NCBI RefSeq assembly: GCF_014647875.1
Contig: NZ_BMQA01000012.1
Span: 1 to 64,000, forward strand
Source of the DNA: Streptomyces brasiliensis
GTDB lineage: Bacteria > Actinomycetota > Actinomycetes > Streptomycetales > Streptomycetaceae
Length of the DNA stretch: 64,000 nt
Reading direction: 5' to 3'
Part shown: one piece after another, positions 9,926 to 17,848 of the stretch
How positions within the stretch are numbered: the stretch's first letter is position 1
How the letters are laid out: each line of letters starts with the position of its first letter
Program-made: the position numbers and the translations under genes
Notes under the pieces: generated by a model
What the model saw: only the letters and a program-made list of their open reading frames with translations
Databases searched by the model: none
What the model was told of the DNA's origin: nothing

Positions 9926-10954
9926 ATGCGGGTCGGAGTACTGACCGGAGGCGGCGACTGCCCCGGACTCAACGCCGTCATCCGGGGCGTCGTCCGCAAG
10001 GGCGTGCAGGAGTACGGCCATGACTTCGTCGGCTTCCGGGACGGCTGGCGGGGACCCCTCGAAGGGGACACTGTCCGCCTCGACATCCCCGCCGTGCGCG
10101 GCATCCTGCCCCGCGGCGGCACCATCCTCGGCTCCTCGCGGACCAACCCCCTCAAGATGGAGGACGGCATCCGCCGCATCAAGGACAACCTCGCCAAACA
10201 GGAGGTCGAGGCGCTGATCGCCATCGGCGGCGAGGACACCCTGGGCGTGGCGGCGCGGCTGTCCGACGAGTACGGCGTGCCCTGCGTCGGCGTGCCGAAG
10301 ACCATCGACAACGACCTCTCCGCCACCGACTACACCTTCGGCTTCGACACTGCCGTCGGCATCGCCACCGAGGCCATCGACCGGCTGCACACCACCGCCG
10401 AGTCCCATATGCGGGTCCTGGTCGTCGAGGTGATGGGCCGCCACGCCGGCTGGATCGCCGTGCACTCCGGGCTCGCCGGCGGCGCCAACGTCATTCTCAT
10501 CCCCGAGCACCGCTTCGACATCGAGCAGGTCTGCGCCTGGGTGACCTCGCGGTTCAAGGCGTCGTACGCCCCGATCGTGGTCGTCGCCGAGGGTGCCATG
10601 CCGAAGGACGGCGACGTCGTGCTCAAGGACGGGTCGCTGGACTCCTTCGGTCATGTGCGGCTGTCCGGCGTCGGCGAGTGGCTGGCCAAGGAGATCGAGA
10701 AGCGCACCGGGAAGGAGGCCCGCACCACGGTCCTCGGGCACGTCCAGCGTGGCGGCACCCCCAGTGCCTTCGACCGCTGGCTGGCCACCCGCTTCGGTCT
10801 GCACGCCATCGACGCCGTCCACGAGCGCGACTTCGGCAAGATGGTCGCCCTGCGCGGCACGGACATCGTCCGCGTCCCGATCGCTGACGCGACGTCCAGG
10901 CTGAAGACGGTCGACCCCGAGCTGTACGCGGAGGTGGGCGTCTTCTTCGGCTGA
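9926..10954 (+). CDS. pfkA: 6-phosphofructokinase
   Basis: This 342-aa glycolytic enzyme phosphorylates fructose 6-phosphate to the 1,6-bisphosphate. It begins MRVGVLTGGGDCPGLNAVI, and ATG 9926 follows GAAGGGA. Substrate motifs PKTIDND and MGRHAGWIA are present. The donor-site loop reads GGEDT (residues 101-105) and Lys125 sits in PKTIDND. Both are residues typical of pyrophosphate-dependent enzymes. Characterised Streptomyces PFKs with this sequence type nevertheless use ATP, so donor choice cannot be read from these residues alone. A hairpin follows at 10980. Confidence 0.93.
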   Translation: MRVGVLTGGGDCPGLNAVIRGVVRKGVQEYGHDFVGFRDGWRGPLEGDTVRLDIPAVRGILPRGGTILGSSRTNPLKMEDGIRRIKDNLAKQEVEALIAIGGEDTLGVAARLSDEYGVPCVGVPKTIDNDLSATDYTFGFDTAVGIATEAIDRLHTTAESHMRVLVVEVMGRHAGWIAVHSGLAGGANVILIPEHRFDIEQVCAWVTSRFKASYAPIVVVAEGAMPKDGDVVLKDGSLDSFGHVRLSGVGEWLAKEIEKRTGKEARTTVLGHVQRGGTPSAFDRWLATRFGLHAIDAVHERDFGKMVALRGTDIVRVPIADATSRLKTVDPELYAEVGVFFG

Positions 10955-10979
10955 CCCGCAGCACGTCGCACGCCGCGAG

Positions 10980-11006
10980 GCCCCGCGTCCCGAAGGGGCG
11001 CGGGGC
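10980..11006 (+). terminator. Rho-independent-like terminator after pfkA
   Basis: GCCCCGCG at 10980-10987 pairs perfectly with CGCGGGGC at 10999-11006, with an inner CCC/GGG. There is no T-run, as is usual for Streptomyces. Confidence 0.7.
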
Positions 11007-11126
11007 TGTATCGATATGCGGCTCCGCCGCGTGGGCGCGAGCAACCACGACAGACCCGCAGCCGCCGGAGAGCCATACCCCCAACCCGCCGGGCGCCCGA
11101 ACATCTTGCGCCCTATAGTCGCGGCA

Positions 11127-12149
11127 ATGGGACAGCAAACGGCCGAACCGCCGGAGGAGATCGTCGCCTTCGGTGTCCAGTCCGACGAGAAGCCTCTCAT
11201 CGAGCGCGCCTTCCGCGGTCACCACGAGGTCCGGTGCCTGGACGTCTTCCTGAACGAGGACACCGCCCCCATCGCCGCCGGACACGACGTCATCTGCACC
11301 AGCGTCAACTGCGACCTGAACCACCGTGTCCTGCAGACCCTCGCGGCCGGCGGCACGCAGATGATCGCCCAGCGCGCGACCGGCTTCAACAACATCGCCC
11401 TCGACGTGGCCGAACGTCTCGGCCTCACGGTCGCCCGCGTCTCGCACTACTCCCCGTACTCGGTCGCCGAGTTCGCCTGGACCCTCGCCATGGCGGTCAA
11501 CCGCCGTATCGTCCGAGCCTCCACCCGTACGCGTGACTTCGACTTCCGTCTCGACGGTCTGATGGGCCGCGATCTGCACGGCCGTACCGCCGGCGTCATC
11601 GGCACCGGCAAGATCGGCGAGGCCTTCACGCGGATCGCGCACGGCTTCGGCATGCGCCTGCTCGGCTGGGACGTCGCCGAGAACCCCGCGTGCCTGGAAC
11701 TCGGCATGACGTACGTCCCCAAGGAGCGGCTCCTCGCCGAGTCCGACCTGGTCAGCCTGCACGTTCCGCTGCTCCCCGGGACGGAGCGGCTCATCGACGC
11801 GGACGCCCTCAAGTCCATGAAGGACGACGCGATCCTGGTGAACTCCAGCCGCGGCGGCCTGATCGACACCGCGGCCCTCGTCGCCGAGCTGCGCGAGGGC
11901 CGCTTCACCGGTGTCGGCCTCGACGTCTACGAGGCCGAGGCGGGTCTCTTCTTCCTCGACAAGTCCCTGGAGGCCATGGCGGACGACACCCTGGCCCGCC
12001 TGGTCACGTTCCCCAACGTCCTGGTCACCTCGCATCAGGCGTACTACACCCAGGACGCCGTCGACCAGATCATCGGGGCCACGGTGCGCAACGTCCTCGA
12101 CTACGAGGCCGGCCGCCGCTCCGAGAACGTGCTGGTGCCGCGCAGCTGA
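11127..12149 (+). CDS. D-isomer-specific 2-hydroxyacid dehydrogenase (D-lactate dehydrogenase-like)
   Basis: This 340-aa NAD-dependent oxidoreductase has the Rossmann motif GVIGTGKIGEAF, the substrate Arg in VNSSRGGLIDT, the catalytic Glu in VGLDVYEAEAG and the catalytic His in VTSHQAYYT. The F-x-D/Y-E-x-E-A-G-L-F-F pattern and overall length match fermentative D-lactate dehydrogenase. The ATG at 11127 follows TATAGT (11114-11119) by seven bases with no ribosome site, so the message is probably leaderless. The last 49 bp overlap, tail to tail, the 3-prime end of the anthranilate synthase gene. Confidence 0.88.
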   Translation: MGQQTAEPPEEIVAFGVQSDEKPLIERAFRGHHEVRCLDVFLNEDTAPIAAGHDVICTSVNCDLNHRVLQTLAAGGTQMIAQRATGFNNIALDVAERLGLTVARVSHYSPYSVAEFAWTLAMAVNRRIVRASTRTRDFDFRLDGLMGRDLHGRTAGVIGTGKIGEAFTRIAHGFGMRLLGWDVAENPACLELGMTYVPKERLLAESDLVSLHVPLLPGTERLIDADALKSMKDDAILVNSSRGGLIDTAALVAELREGRFTGVGLDVYEAEAGLFFLDKSLEAMADDTLARLVTFPNVLVTSHQAYYTQDAVDQIIGATVRNVLDYEAGRRSENVLVPRS

Positions 12150-13981
12150 CCGATCAGGTCGCGCACGACCGCGGCCCCGTCCAGCGTCAGCACCGACTCC
12201 GGGTGGAACTGCACGCCGGCGAATCCGGGACCTCGTACGGCGTGCACCTCACCGTTGTCCGCCCGGCTCACCTCGACGTCGTGCGCGGCCAGTTCGCGCA
12301 GCGCCTCGTCGTCGCAGTGGGCCACGAAACTGTTGTAGAAGCCGACGGTCTCGGTCCGGCCGAACAGGTCGACCGTCGTCTGCGCCCCCTGGTACGGCAC
12401 TTCCTTGCGGACGATCTCGAGCCCCAGCTCGGCCGTGATCAGCTCGTGCCCGAGGCACACGCCGAGCACTCCGTGCCGGTGCCCCCTGATCACCTCGGCG
12501 GTCAGCTCCCGCAGGAACCGCATCTTCGGGTCGGCCAGGTCGGACGGGTCGCCCGGTCCGGGTCCGAGCACGACCGGCCCCTCGTGCGCGAGCACCGCGT
12601 CCCGCAGCCCCGGCTCGTCGTAGCGCCGCACGGTCACGTCGAGGCCGCCCGCGCGCAGCACGTGCGCGAGCATCGCCGTGAAGGTGTCCTCGCCGTCCAC
12701 GACCAGCGCGTGGCCGCTCAGCACCTCCGACCGCTCCTGCATCCGCAGCCAGAACGGCGCGAGATGTGACCGGCGCCCGTCCAGCGCGGCCCGGACCCGG
12801 GGGTCGTCGGCAAGCCGCGGCCGTGCGGACTCCGCACGCGGGCGGGACGGCCGTACGCCGAGGGCGGTCAGCACCCCCGCCGCCTTCGCGTGCGTCTCCG
12901 CGACCTCGCCCGCCGGGTCCGACCCGCGCACCAGCGTCGCGCCGACCGGGACGCGCAGCCGTCCGGCCGGGTCGATGTCGGCGGTGCGGATGAGGATGGG
13001 GGAGTCCAGGGTCTGGGCGCCCCCGAAGTCACGGCCGAGCAGCGCCAGGGCGCCCGCGTAGTAGCCGCGCCCGCCGGTCTCGTGCCGCTCGATGACCCGG
13101 CAGGCGTTCTGCACCGGCGACCCGGTGACGGTCGCGGCGAACATGGTCTCCTTCAGGACCTCCCGCACGTCCAGCGACGACCTGCCGCGCAGCTCGTACT
13201 CGGTGTGCGCGAGATGCGCCATCTCCTTCAGCCGCGGTCCCACGACCACCCCGCCCATGTCGCCGACGGTGCACATCATCTTGAGCTCCTCGTCGACGAC
13301 CATCGACAGCTCCTCGATCTCCTTGCCGTCGGCGAGGAAGTCCAGCAGATGCTCCGGCGTCGGCCCCTCGGCGGGATAGCGGTACGTGCCGCTGATCGGG
13401 TTCATCACGACGGTCCCGCCGGACATCCGCACATGCACCTCCGGGCTCGCGCCGACCAGCGTCCTCTCCCCGGTGTGCACGACGAACGTCCAGTACGCGC
13501 CCCGCTCGCCCTCGAGCAGCCGCCGGAACAGGGCCAGCGCGTCGGCCCGGCCGAACCCCGGGATCTCGCCCTCGTACGTCCGCCGGATCACGAAGTTCGC
13601 GCCCTCACCCCGCCCGATCTCCTCGCGCAGCACTCGCCCGACGATCTCGCCGTACTCCTCGTCCCCGACGTCGAAGCCGCCGCCCTCGACCCGCACCTCG
13701 TGCGCCGGCAGCTGGGCCAGGGCCTCCCGCAGCGGCAGCGTGTACGACTCCTCGGGGGTGAGCACCACCAGCGGTGTCCCGTCGTCGCGCACGTCGAAGC
13801 CGCGCTCACGGATCTGCCGGTACGGGATCAGTGCCAGCCCCTCGTCGGGCAGGTCGGCGAGACGGTCGTACGTGCCGACCGGGCCGAGGAACAACTCCAC
13901 GGTGTTCTCGTCATGGCCCGGCGTGCGACGGCGCAGCAGGGCGAACGGGCGGGGATCGTCGAGCAGGTCGAGCAGCTGCAT
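12101..13981 (-). CDS. Fused anthranilate synthase, TrpE-TrpG (PhzE-like architecture)
   Basis: This 626-aa fusion has a chorismate-binding TrpE half (about residues 1-425; NPISGTYRYP, GSPVQNA, GRGYYAG) joined to a class I glutamine amidotransferase (GPGPGDP, the nucleophile in GVCLGHE, and VQFHPES). It would convert chorismate and glutamine to anthranilate. The fused order also occurs in PhzE, which makes aminodeoxyisochorismate. The Trp-rich leader peptide and attenuator upstream favour a tryptophan-biosynthetic role. ATG 13981 begins the conserved MQLLDLLDD. The open frame to 14233 contains the attenuator and is not coding. The 3-prime end overlaps the dehydrogenase gene by 49 bp. Confidence 0.9.
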   Translation of the reverse strand: MQLLDLLDDPRPFALLRRRTPGHDENTVELFLGPVGTYDRLADLPDEGLALIPYRQIRERGFDVRDDGTPLVVLTPEESYTLPLREALAQLPAHEVRVEGGGFDVGDEEYGEIVGRVLREEIGRGEGANFVIRRTYEGEIPGFGRADALALFRRLLEGERGAYWTFVVHTGERTLVGASPEVHVRMSGGTVVMNPISGTYRYPAEGPTPEHLLDFLADGKEIEELSMVVDEELKMMCTVGDMGGVVVGPRLKEMAHLAHTEYELRGRSSLDVREVLKETMFAATVTGSPVQNACRVIERHETGGRGYYAGALALLGRDFGGAQTLDSPILIRTADIDPAGRLRVPVGATLVRGSDPAGEVAETHAKAAGVLTALGVRPSRPRAESARPRLADDPRVRAALDGRRSHLAPFWLRMQERSEVLSGHALVVDGEDTFTAMLAHVLRAGGLDVTVRRYDEPGLRDAVLAHEGPVVLGPGPGDPSDLADPKMRFLRELTAEVIRGHRHGVLGVCLGHELITAELGLEIVRKEVPYQGAQTTVDLFGRTETVGFYNSFVAHCDDEALRELAAHDVEVSRADNGEVHAVRGPGFAGVQFHPESVLTLDGAAVVRDLIGQLRGTSTFSERRPAS

Positions 13982-14052
13982 GGGTCCGTGTTCCTTCGGG
14001 CTGGGGCCGGCTGGGAGAGATGCCGACGGGGAGGGACGGACCCCGGAAACGC

Positions 14053-14079
14053 CGAAGGCCGCCCCTCGGGCGGCCTTCG
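14053..14079 (-). terminator. Transcription attenuator hairpin of the trp leader
   Basis: CGAAGGCCGCCC (14053-14064) and GGGCGGCCTTCG (14068-14079) form a perfect 12-bp stem with a 3-nt loop, between the Trp leader peptide and the anthranilate synthase start. A short T-run follows on the minus strand. It fits an attenuator terminator controlled by ribosome stalling. Confidence 0.85.
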
Positions 14080-14100
14080 CGACGTCTTGGGTACGCGCAG

Positions 14101-14157
14101 TCAGTGGGCCGCCGGATGAGCGGTCCACCACCAGTTCTGGTTCGAAAGCGCGAACAT
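14101..14157 (-). CDS. trpL: Trp leader peptide
   Basis: This 18-codon open frame reads MFALSNQNWWWTAHPAAH. It has three consecutive TGG codons at 14133-14125. It lies about 120 bp upstream of the anthranilate synthase start on the same strand and directly before a strong hairpin. This is the classic architecture of a tryptophan attenuator: with charged tRNA-Trp the ribosome finishes the peptide and the terminator forms, while stalling at the Trp codons lets transcription continue. Related leaders are known for trpE in Streptomyces. Confidence 0.9.
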   Translation of the reverse strand: MFALSNQNWWWTAHPAAH

Positions 14158-14240
14158 GCCAGGCAGAGTACCCCATGTCCGGGTGATGTACCCGGTGTCT
14201 CAATTGCTGAGCATGAGGCAGGACGCCCGACACGACCCCG

Positions 14241-14246
14241 TAATGT
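14241..14246 (+). promoter_or_regulatory. Putative -10 element of the DAHP synthase gene
   Basis: TAATGT lies seven bases before the GTG at 14254, the spacing seen at several leaderless genes in this window. No clear -35 is visible. Confidence 0.45.
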
Positions 14247-14253
14247 TGAGGAC

Positions 14254-15606
14254 GTGACCGTGAACGCTAAGACCAGCGCGAGCGCTGGCAACACCTGGCG
14301 AGACCTGCCCGCGGCGCAGCAGCCCGAGTACCCCGACCCCGAGGCTCTGCGCGCAGTGATCGCGGAGCTCGAGTCGTATCCGCCGCTCGTCTTCGCGGGC
14401 GAGTGCGACCAGCTGCGTGCCCGTCTGGCGGCCGTCGCCAAGGGCGAGGCGTTCCTCCTCCAGGGCGGCGACTGCGCCGAGGCCTTCGACGCGATCTCCG
14501 CCGACCAGATCCGCAACAAGCTCAAGACGCTGCTCCAGATGGGCGCCGTGCTGACGTACGCCGCGTCCGTGCCGGTGGTGAAGGTCGGCCGGATCGCCGG
14601 CCAGTACTCCAAGCCGCGCTCCAAGCCGGTCGAGACCCGCGACGGCGTGACGCTCCCGGTGTACCGGGGCGACTCGGTCAACGGCTTCGCCTTCACCGAG
14701 GCCAACCGGATCCCGGACCCCGAGCGGCTGAAGCGGATGTACAACGCCTCCGCCTCGACGCTGAACCTGGTGCGCGCGTTCACCACCGGTGGGTACGCCG
14801 ACCTGCGCCAGGTGCACGCCTGGAACCAGGACTTCGTGAAGTCGTCCCCGTCGGGCCAGCGCTACGAGCAGCTCGCCCGTGAGATCGACAACGCGCTGAA
14901 CTTCATGCGGGCCTGCGGCGCGGAGCCGGAGGAGTTCCGCACGGTGGAGTTCTACGCCTCGCACGAGGCGCTGCTGCTCGACTACGAGTCCGCCCTGACC
15001 AGGGTCGACTCCCGCACGGGCAAGCTGTACGACGTCTCCGGGCACATGGTGTGGATCGGTGAGCGCACCCGGCAGCTGGACGGCGCGCACATCGAGTTCG
15101 CCTCGAAGATCCGCAACCCGATCGGCATCAAGCTCGGCCCGACCACGACGGCCGAGGAGGCGCTGCAGTACATCGACCGCCTCGACCCCGAGCGGGAGCC
15201 GGGCCGGCTGACCTTCGTCGTGCGCATGGGCGCCGACAAGATCCGCGACAAGCTCCCCGGGCTGGTCGAGAAGGTCACCGCGTCGGGCGCCAACGTGGCC
15301 TGGGTGACCGACCCGATGCACGGCAACACCTTCGAGGCGGCCTCCGGCCACAAGACCCGCCGTTTCGACGACGTGCTCGACGAGGTCAAGGGCTTCTTCG
15401 AGGTCCACAAGGCGCTGGGCACGCACCCGGGCGGCATCCATGTGGAGCTGACCGGTGACGACGTCACCGAGTGCGTGGGCGGCGGCGACGAGATCTTCGT
15501 CGACGACCTGCACCAGCGCTACGAGACGGCCTGTGACCCGCGTCTGAACCGCAGCCAGTCGCTGGACCTGGCGTTCCTCGTCGCCGAGATGTACCGGGAC
15601 CAGTGA
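14254..15606 (+). CDS. Class II 3-deoxy-7-phosphoheptulonate (DAHP) synthase
   Basis: This 450-aa enzyme condenses phosphoenolpyruvate and erythrose 4-phosphate, the first step of the shikimate pathway. It is of the plant/actinobacterial class II type, with QGGDCAEAF, RIAGQYSKPRS, MVWIGERTRQLDGAH and TDPMHGNT visible; the Cys, His, Glu and Asp metal ligands lie in these blocks. The start is either GTG 14254 or GTG 14260. GAGG at 14248-14251 has better spacing to 14260, whereas the -10-like TAATGT fits a leaderless start at 14254. It is divergent from anthranilate synthase, which draws on the same chorismate pool. Confidence 0.95.
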   Translation: MTVNAKTSASAGNTWRDLPAAQQPEYPDPEALRAVIAELESYPPLVFAGECDQLRARLAAVAKGEAFLLQGGDCAEAFDAISADQIRNKLKTLLQMGAVLTYAASVPVVKVGRIAGQYSKPRSKPVETRDGVTLPVYRGDSVNGFAFTEANRIPDPERLKRMYNASASTLNLVRAFTTGGYADLRQVHAWNQDFVKSSPSGQRYEQLAREIDNALNFMRACGAEPEEFRTVEFYASHEALLLDYESALTRVDSRTGKLYDVSGHMVWIGERTRQLDGAHIEFASKIRNPIGIKLGPTTTAEEALQYIDRLDPEREPGRLTFVVRMGADKIRDKLPGLVEKVTASGANVAWVTDPMHGNTFEAASGHKTRRFDDVLDEVKGFFEVHKALGTHPGGIHVELTGDDVTECVGGGDEIFVDDLHQRYETACDPRLNRSQSLDLAFLVAEMYRDQ

Positions 15607-15627
15607 GGGACCGGTAGCCACGGCACT

Positions 15628-15657
15628 GGGGCGCGGATCACACACGATCCGCGCCCC
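15628..15657 (+). terminator. Terminator after DAHP synthase
   Basis: GGGGCGCGGATC (15628-15639) pairs perfectly with GATCCGCGCCCC (15646-15657) around a 6-nt loop, 22 bp after the stop codon. Confidence 0.85.
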
Positions 15658-15692
15658 TCCGCACTTTTGCGGATCCTCCGCGATGGGTAAGG

Positions 15693-15711
15693 TTAGGTTT
15701 GCCTCACCGAT
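15693..15711 (+). promoter_or_regulatory. Iron box (DmdR1/IdeR-type operator)
   Basis: The 19-bp site TTAGGTTTGCCTCACCGAT matches 15 of 19 positions of the actinobacterial iron-box consensus (TTAGGTTAGGCTCACCTAA type). It lies 47 bp upstream of the bfd start, in promoter position. It predicts repression of bfd by an iron-loaded DtxR-family regulator. Confidence 0.8.
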
Positions 15712-15757
15712 AAACGGGATGGCAACGAGGACCGATCCCGGTGGGAGGTGAATCCGC

Positions 15758-16012
15758 GTGTACGTCTGCAGCTGCTTCGGTGTCACCGAGGCGCAGGTCA
15801 AGCAGCACGCGGAGGACGGCGCCTGCACCCCCCGCCAGATAGCCTCCGCCTGCAAGGCGGGCACGGACTGCGGCTCCTGTGTACGGCGCATCCAGGCGAT
15901 CCTCGGCCGCGGCGCATGCCCCCGCCGTGAACTGGCCGACCAGGGCAGGCCGATCCTCTCCTCGCCGCTCCCGTCCGACCCCGGCTTCGCGAGGCCGGCC
16001 GAGGCGGCCTAG
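15758..16012 (+). CDS. bfd: Bacterioferritin-associated ferredoxin
   Basis: This 84-aa [2Fe-2S] protein helps release iron from bacterioferritin by passing electrons to it. The four cluster ligands stand at Cys4, Cys6, Cys38 and Cys41 (MYVCSCFGVTE, CKAGTDCGSC), the Bfd spacing. After residue 52 it carries a Pro-rich tail longer than the E. coli protein. The GTG at 15758 follows GGGAGG at 15743-15748. An iron box lies upstream. The gene converges on bfr and the two stop codons share the CTAG at 16009-16012. Confidence 0.92.
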   Translation: MYVCSCFGVTEAQVKQHAEDGACTPRQIASACKAGTDCGSCVRRIQAILGRGACPRRELADQGRPILSSPLPSDPGFARPAEAA

Positions 16013-16488
16013 GTCTCGGGCTGCTCGATGATCTGCGAGATGTAGAGCGCCTCGCCGAGCTTCTCCACCAGGTCCAGCTGGGTGTCCAGGTAGTCGATGT
16101 GGTGCTCCTCGTCCTCGAGGATCGACTCGAAGATGTTTGCGGACGTGATGTCACCCTTCTCGCGCATCATCTTGATGCCGCGCCTGAGCCGGTCGATCGC
16201 CTCCACCTCGATCTGCCGGTCGGCCTCGAACATCTCCTTGACGCTCTGCCCCACCCGCACGTGGAACAGCCGCTGGTAGTTCGGCAGCCCTTCCAGGAAC
16301 AGGATGCGGTCGGTGAGCACTTCCGCGTGCTTCATCTCGTCGAACGACTCGTGCCGCGTGTACTTCGCGAGCTTGTACCAGCCGAGGTTCTCCTGCATCT
16401 TCGCGTGCAGGAAGTACTGGTTGATCGCGGTGAGCTCACCGGTGAGCTGCTCGTTGAGGATTTCGATGACTTCGGGGTCGCCCTGCAT
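16009..16488 (-). CDS. bfr: Bacterioferritin
   Basis: This 159-aa subunit belongs to the 24-mer haem-containing iron store. Ferroxidase ligands are seen at Glu18 (LTGELTAINQY), Glu51 and His54 (ESFDEMKHAE, with the haem ligand Met52), Glu94 and the pair in EDEEHHIDY; Tyr25 is also conserved. ATG 16488 follows AAGGAGCC. The open frame to 16575 extends into the regulatory palindrome and is not coding. It converges on bfd, its electron-transfer partner. Confidence 0.95.
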   Translation of the reverse strand: MQGDPEVIEILNEQLTGELTAINQYFLHAKMQENLGWYKLAKYTRHESFDEMKHAEVLTDRILFLEGLPNYQRLFHVRVGQSVKEMFEADRQIEVEAIDRLRRGIKMMREKGDITSANIFESILEDEEHHIDYLDTQLDLVEKLGEALYISQIIEQPET

Positions 16489-16564
16489 CGCAGAGGCTCC
16501 TTCCGCCTGGGAGGTATGGGGAGGTTGCGGCGGCATGATTGCACCGGCGCCGAAGATCGTCCAG

Positions 16565-16578
16565 TAAGTGCGCACTTA
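16565..16578. promoter_or_regulatory. Perfect palindrome upstream of bfr
   Basis: TAAGTGCGCACTTA is a 14-bp perfect palindrome, followed by further AAGTGC and TAAGTAAG repeats to about 16590. It lies 77-90 bp upstream of bfr and 86 bp before the divergent oxidoreductase. It looks like an operator for an unidentified dimeric regulator. Confidence 0.5.
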
Positions 16579-16663
16579 GTAAGTAAGTGCATGTTTGATG
16601 CCGGTTGTCCGGTTCGTGGACGCGTGGTCAAGGGCACTGCCCCAGGTCTGTCAGGATGGAGAC

Positions 16664-17305
16664 ATGGGTCACCCGGTGGAGCGCGCGTCTGGAGAATCAG
16701 GAGAGGCCGTACGGTCCGAGCTTCCGCCGGGGCAGCGACTGCAGCGCGGCTGGCCGGTCACGCACTACGGCCCGGTCCCCAAGTTCCGTCCCGAGCGCTG
16801 GGAGTTCAGGGTCTTCGGCGCCACCGCCGACGGTGACAAGCACTGCTGGACCCACGAGGAGTTCACGGCACTGCCGTACACGACCGTCGTGGCCGATCTG
16901 CACTGCGTGACGAAGTTCAGCATGCTCGGCGCCGAGTGGGGCGGGGTCCCGGCGAGCGCGATCCTGGACGCCGCGCCACCTGCGCCCGACGTCACCCATG
17001 TGATGGTCTGGGCGGAGTACGGCTTCAGCTCCAACCTGCGTCTCAAGGACTTCACCGCCGATCGCACGATCTTCGCGACCCACAAGGACGGCGAACTCCT
17101 CACCGCCGAGCACGGCTTCCCGGCCCGCCTGGTCGTCCCCCACCTCTACGCCTGGAAAGGCCCCAAGTGGGTGCGCGGCGTCGAGTACATGACCGCCGAC
17201 CGCCGCGGTTTCTGGGAGGAACGCGGCTACCACAACATCGGCGACCCCTGGAAGGAACAGCGCTACTCCTACCAGGAAGAGCCCGGGGACGGCCCCGAGC
17301 TCTGA
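16664..17305 (+). CDS. Molybdopterin-dependent sulfite oxidase-like oxidoreductase
   Basis: This 213-aa protein has the sulfite-oxidase molybdopterin fold. The molybdenum-ligand Cys81 lies in LHCVTKFSMLG, the central WGGVPAS follows, and the C-terminus contains PHLYAWKGPKWVRGVEYM. There is no twin-arginine signal, so unlike MsrP/YedY it should be cytosolic. It lacks the haem and dimerization domains of full sulfite oxidases. The ATG at 16664 begins the conserved region; only a weak GGA precedes it. The substrate is unknown. Confidence 0.85.
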   Translation: MGHPVERASGESGEAVRSELPPGQRLQRGWPVTHYGPVPKFRPERWEFRVFGATADGDKHCWTHEEFTALPYTTVVADLHCVTKFSMLGAEWGGVPASAILDAAPPAPDVTHVMVWAEYGFSSNLRLKDFTADRTIFATHKDGELLTAEHGFPARLVVPHLYAWKGPKWVRGVEYMTADRRGFWEERGYHNIGDPWKEQRYSYQEEPGDGPEL

Positions 17306-17320
17306 TCCCGGTGTCGTACG

Positions 17321-17800
17321 TCAGTGGTACTGGTGCATCACGGCGTGCCCCTTGCCGCGCCCTATCGTCCACTTGTTGACCGGGGTCGTGACCGCGAAGG
17401 CGATGACCAGCGAGATCGCCAGCGAACCCCAGAACAGCAGGTCGTCGAGCTGGGCGTCCATCGCGTCCGGCCAGAGCACGATCACACCGTTGTCGATCAG
17501 CTCCATCACGGCGATGGACAGGGTGTCCGCGGCCAGCGCCACGCGGAAGGCGGTACGGAATCCGACGCCGGCCCTGAGGACGCTGCGAAGAGTGAGCGAG
17601 TAGCCGAAGAAGAAGGCCAGCATGATCGCGAGGACCGTGGTCGGCAGATTCCCCCACCCGAACGCGGTGCCGATCACCATCCCGAGCACCTCACCGATGG
17701 CACAGCCGGTGAGGCAGTGCAGCGTGGCCTGGACGGCCATGGCCCAGCCGGCGGCCGGCATGTGAGCCGCGTGGTGGTGTGCGTGCGCCTCGTGCGTCAT
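17321..17800 (-). CDS. DUF4396 membrane protein with His-rich N-terminus
   Basis: This 159-aa protein has four predicted transmembrane helices (about residues 18-45, 50-72, 85-110 and 120-142). The first 14 residues read MTHEAHAHHHAAHM, with six His and two Met, a likely metal-binding tag. Two Cys lie in the first helix (LHCLTGCAIGE). The DUF4396 family has no assigned function. A perfect copper-repressor (CsoR) type operator sits 49-65 bp upstream, so I infer a role in copper handling. The ATG at 17800 begins the conserved His-rich start; the frame to 17872 runs through the operator. Confidence 0.8.
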   Translation of the reverse strand: MTHEAHAHHHAAHMPAAGWAMAVQATLHCLTGCAIGEVLGMVIGTAFGWGNLPTTVLAIMLAFFFGYSLTLRSVLRAGVGFRTAFRVALAADTLSIAVMELIDNGVIVLWPDAMDAQLDDLLFWGSLAISLVIAFAVTTPVNKWTIGRGKGHAVMHQYH

Positions 17801-17848
17801 CGGTGCCCCCTCTGTCGAACGACGATGTCCACGACGAGTGGGAACCGT

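Noticed and set aside
13982..14233. 84-codon N-terminal extension of anthranilate synthase
   Set aside because: It overlaps the leader-peptide stop and attenuator hairpin; the conserved protein starts at ATG 13981.
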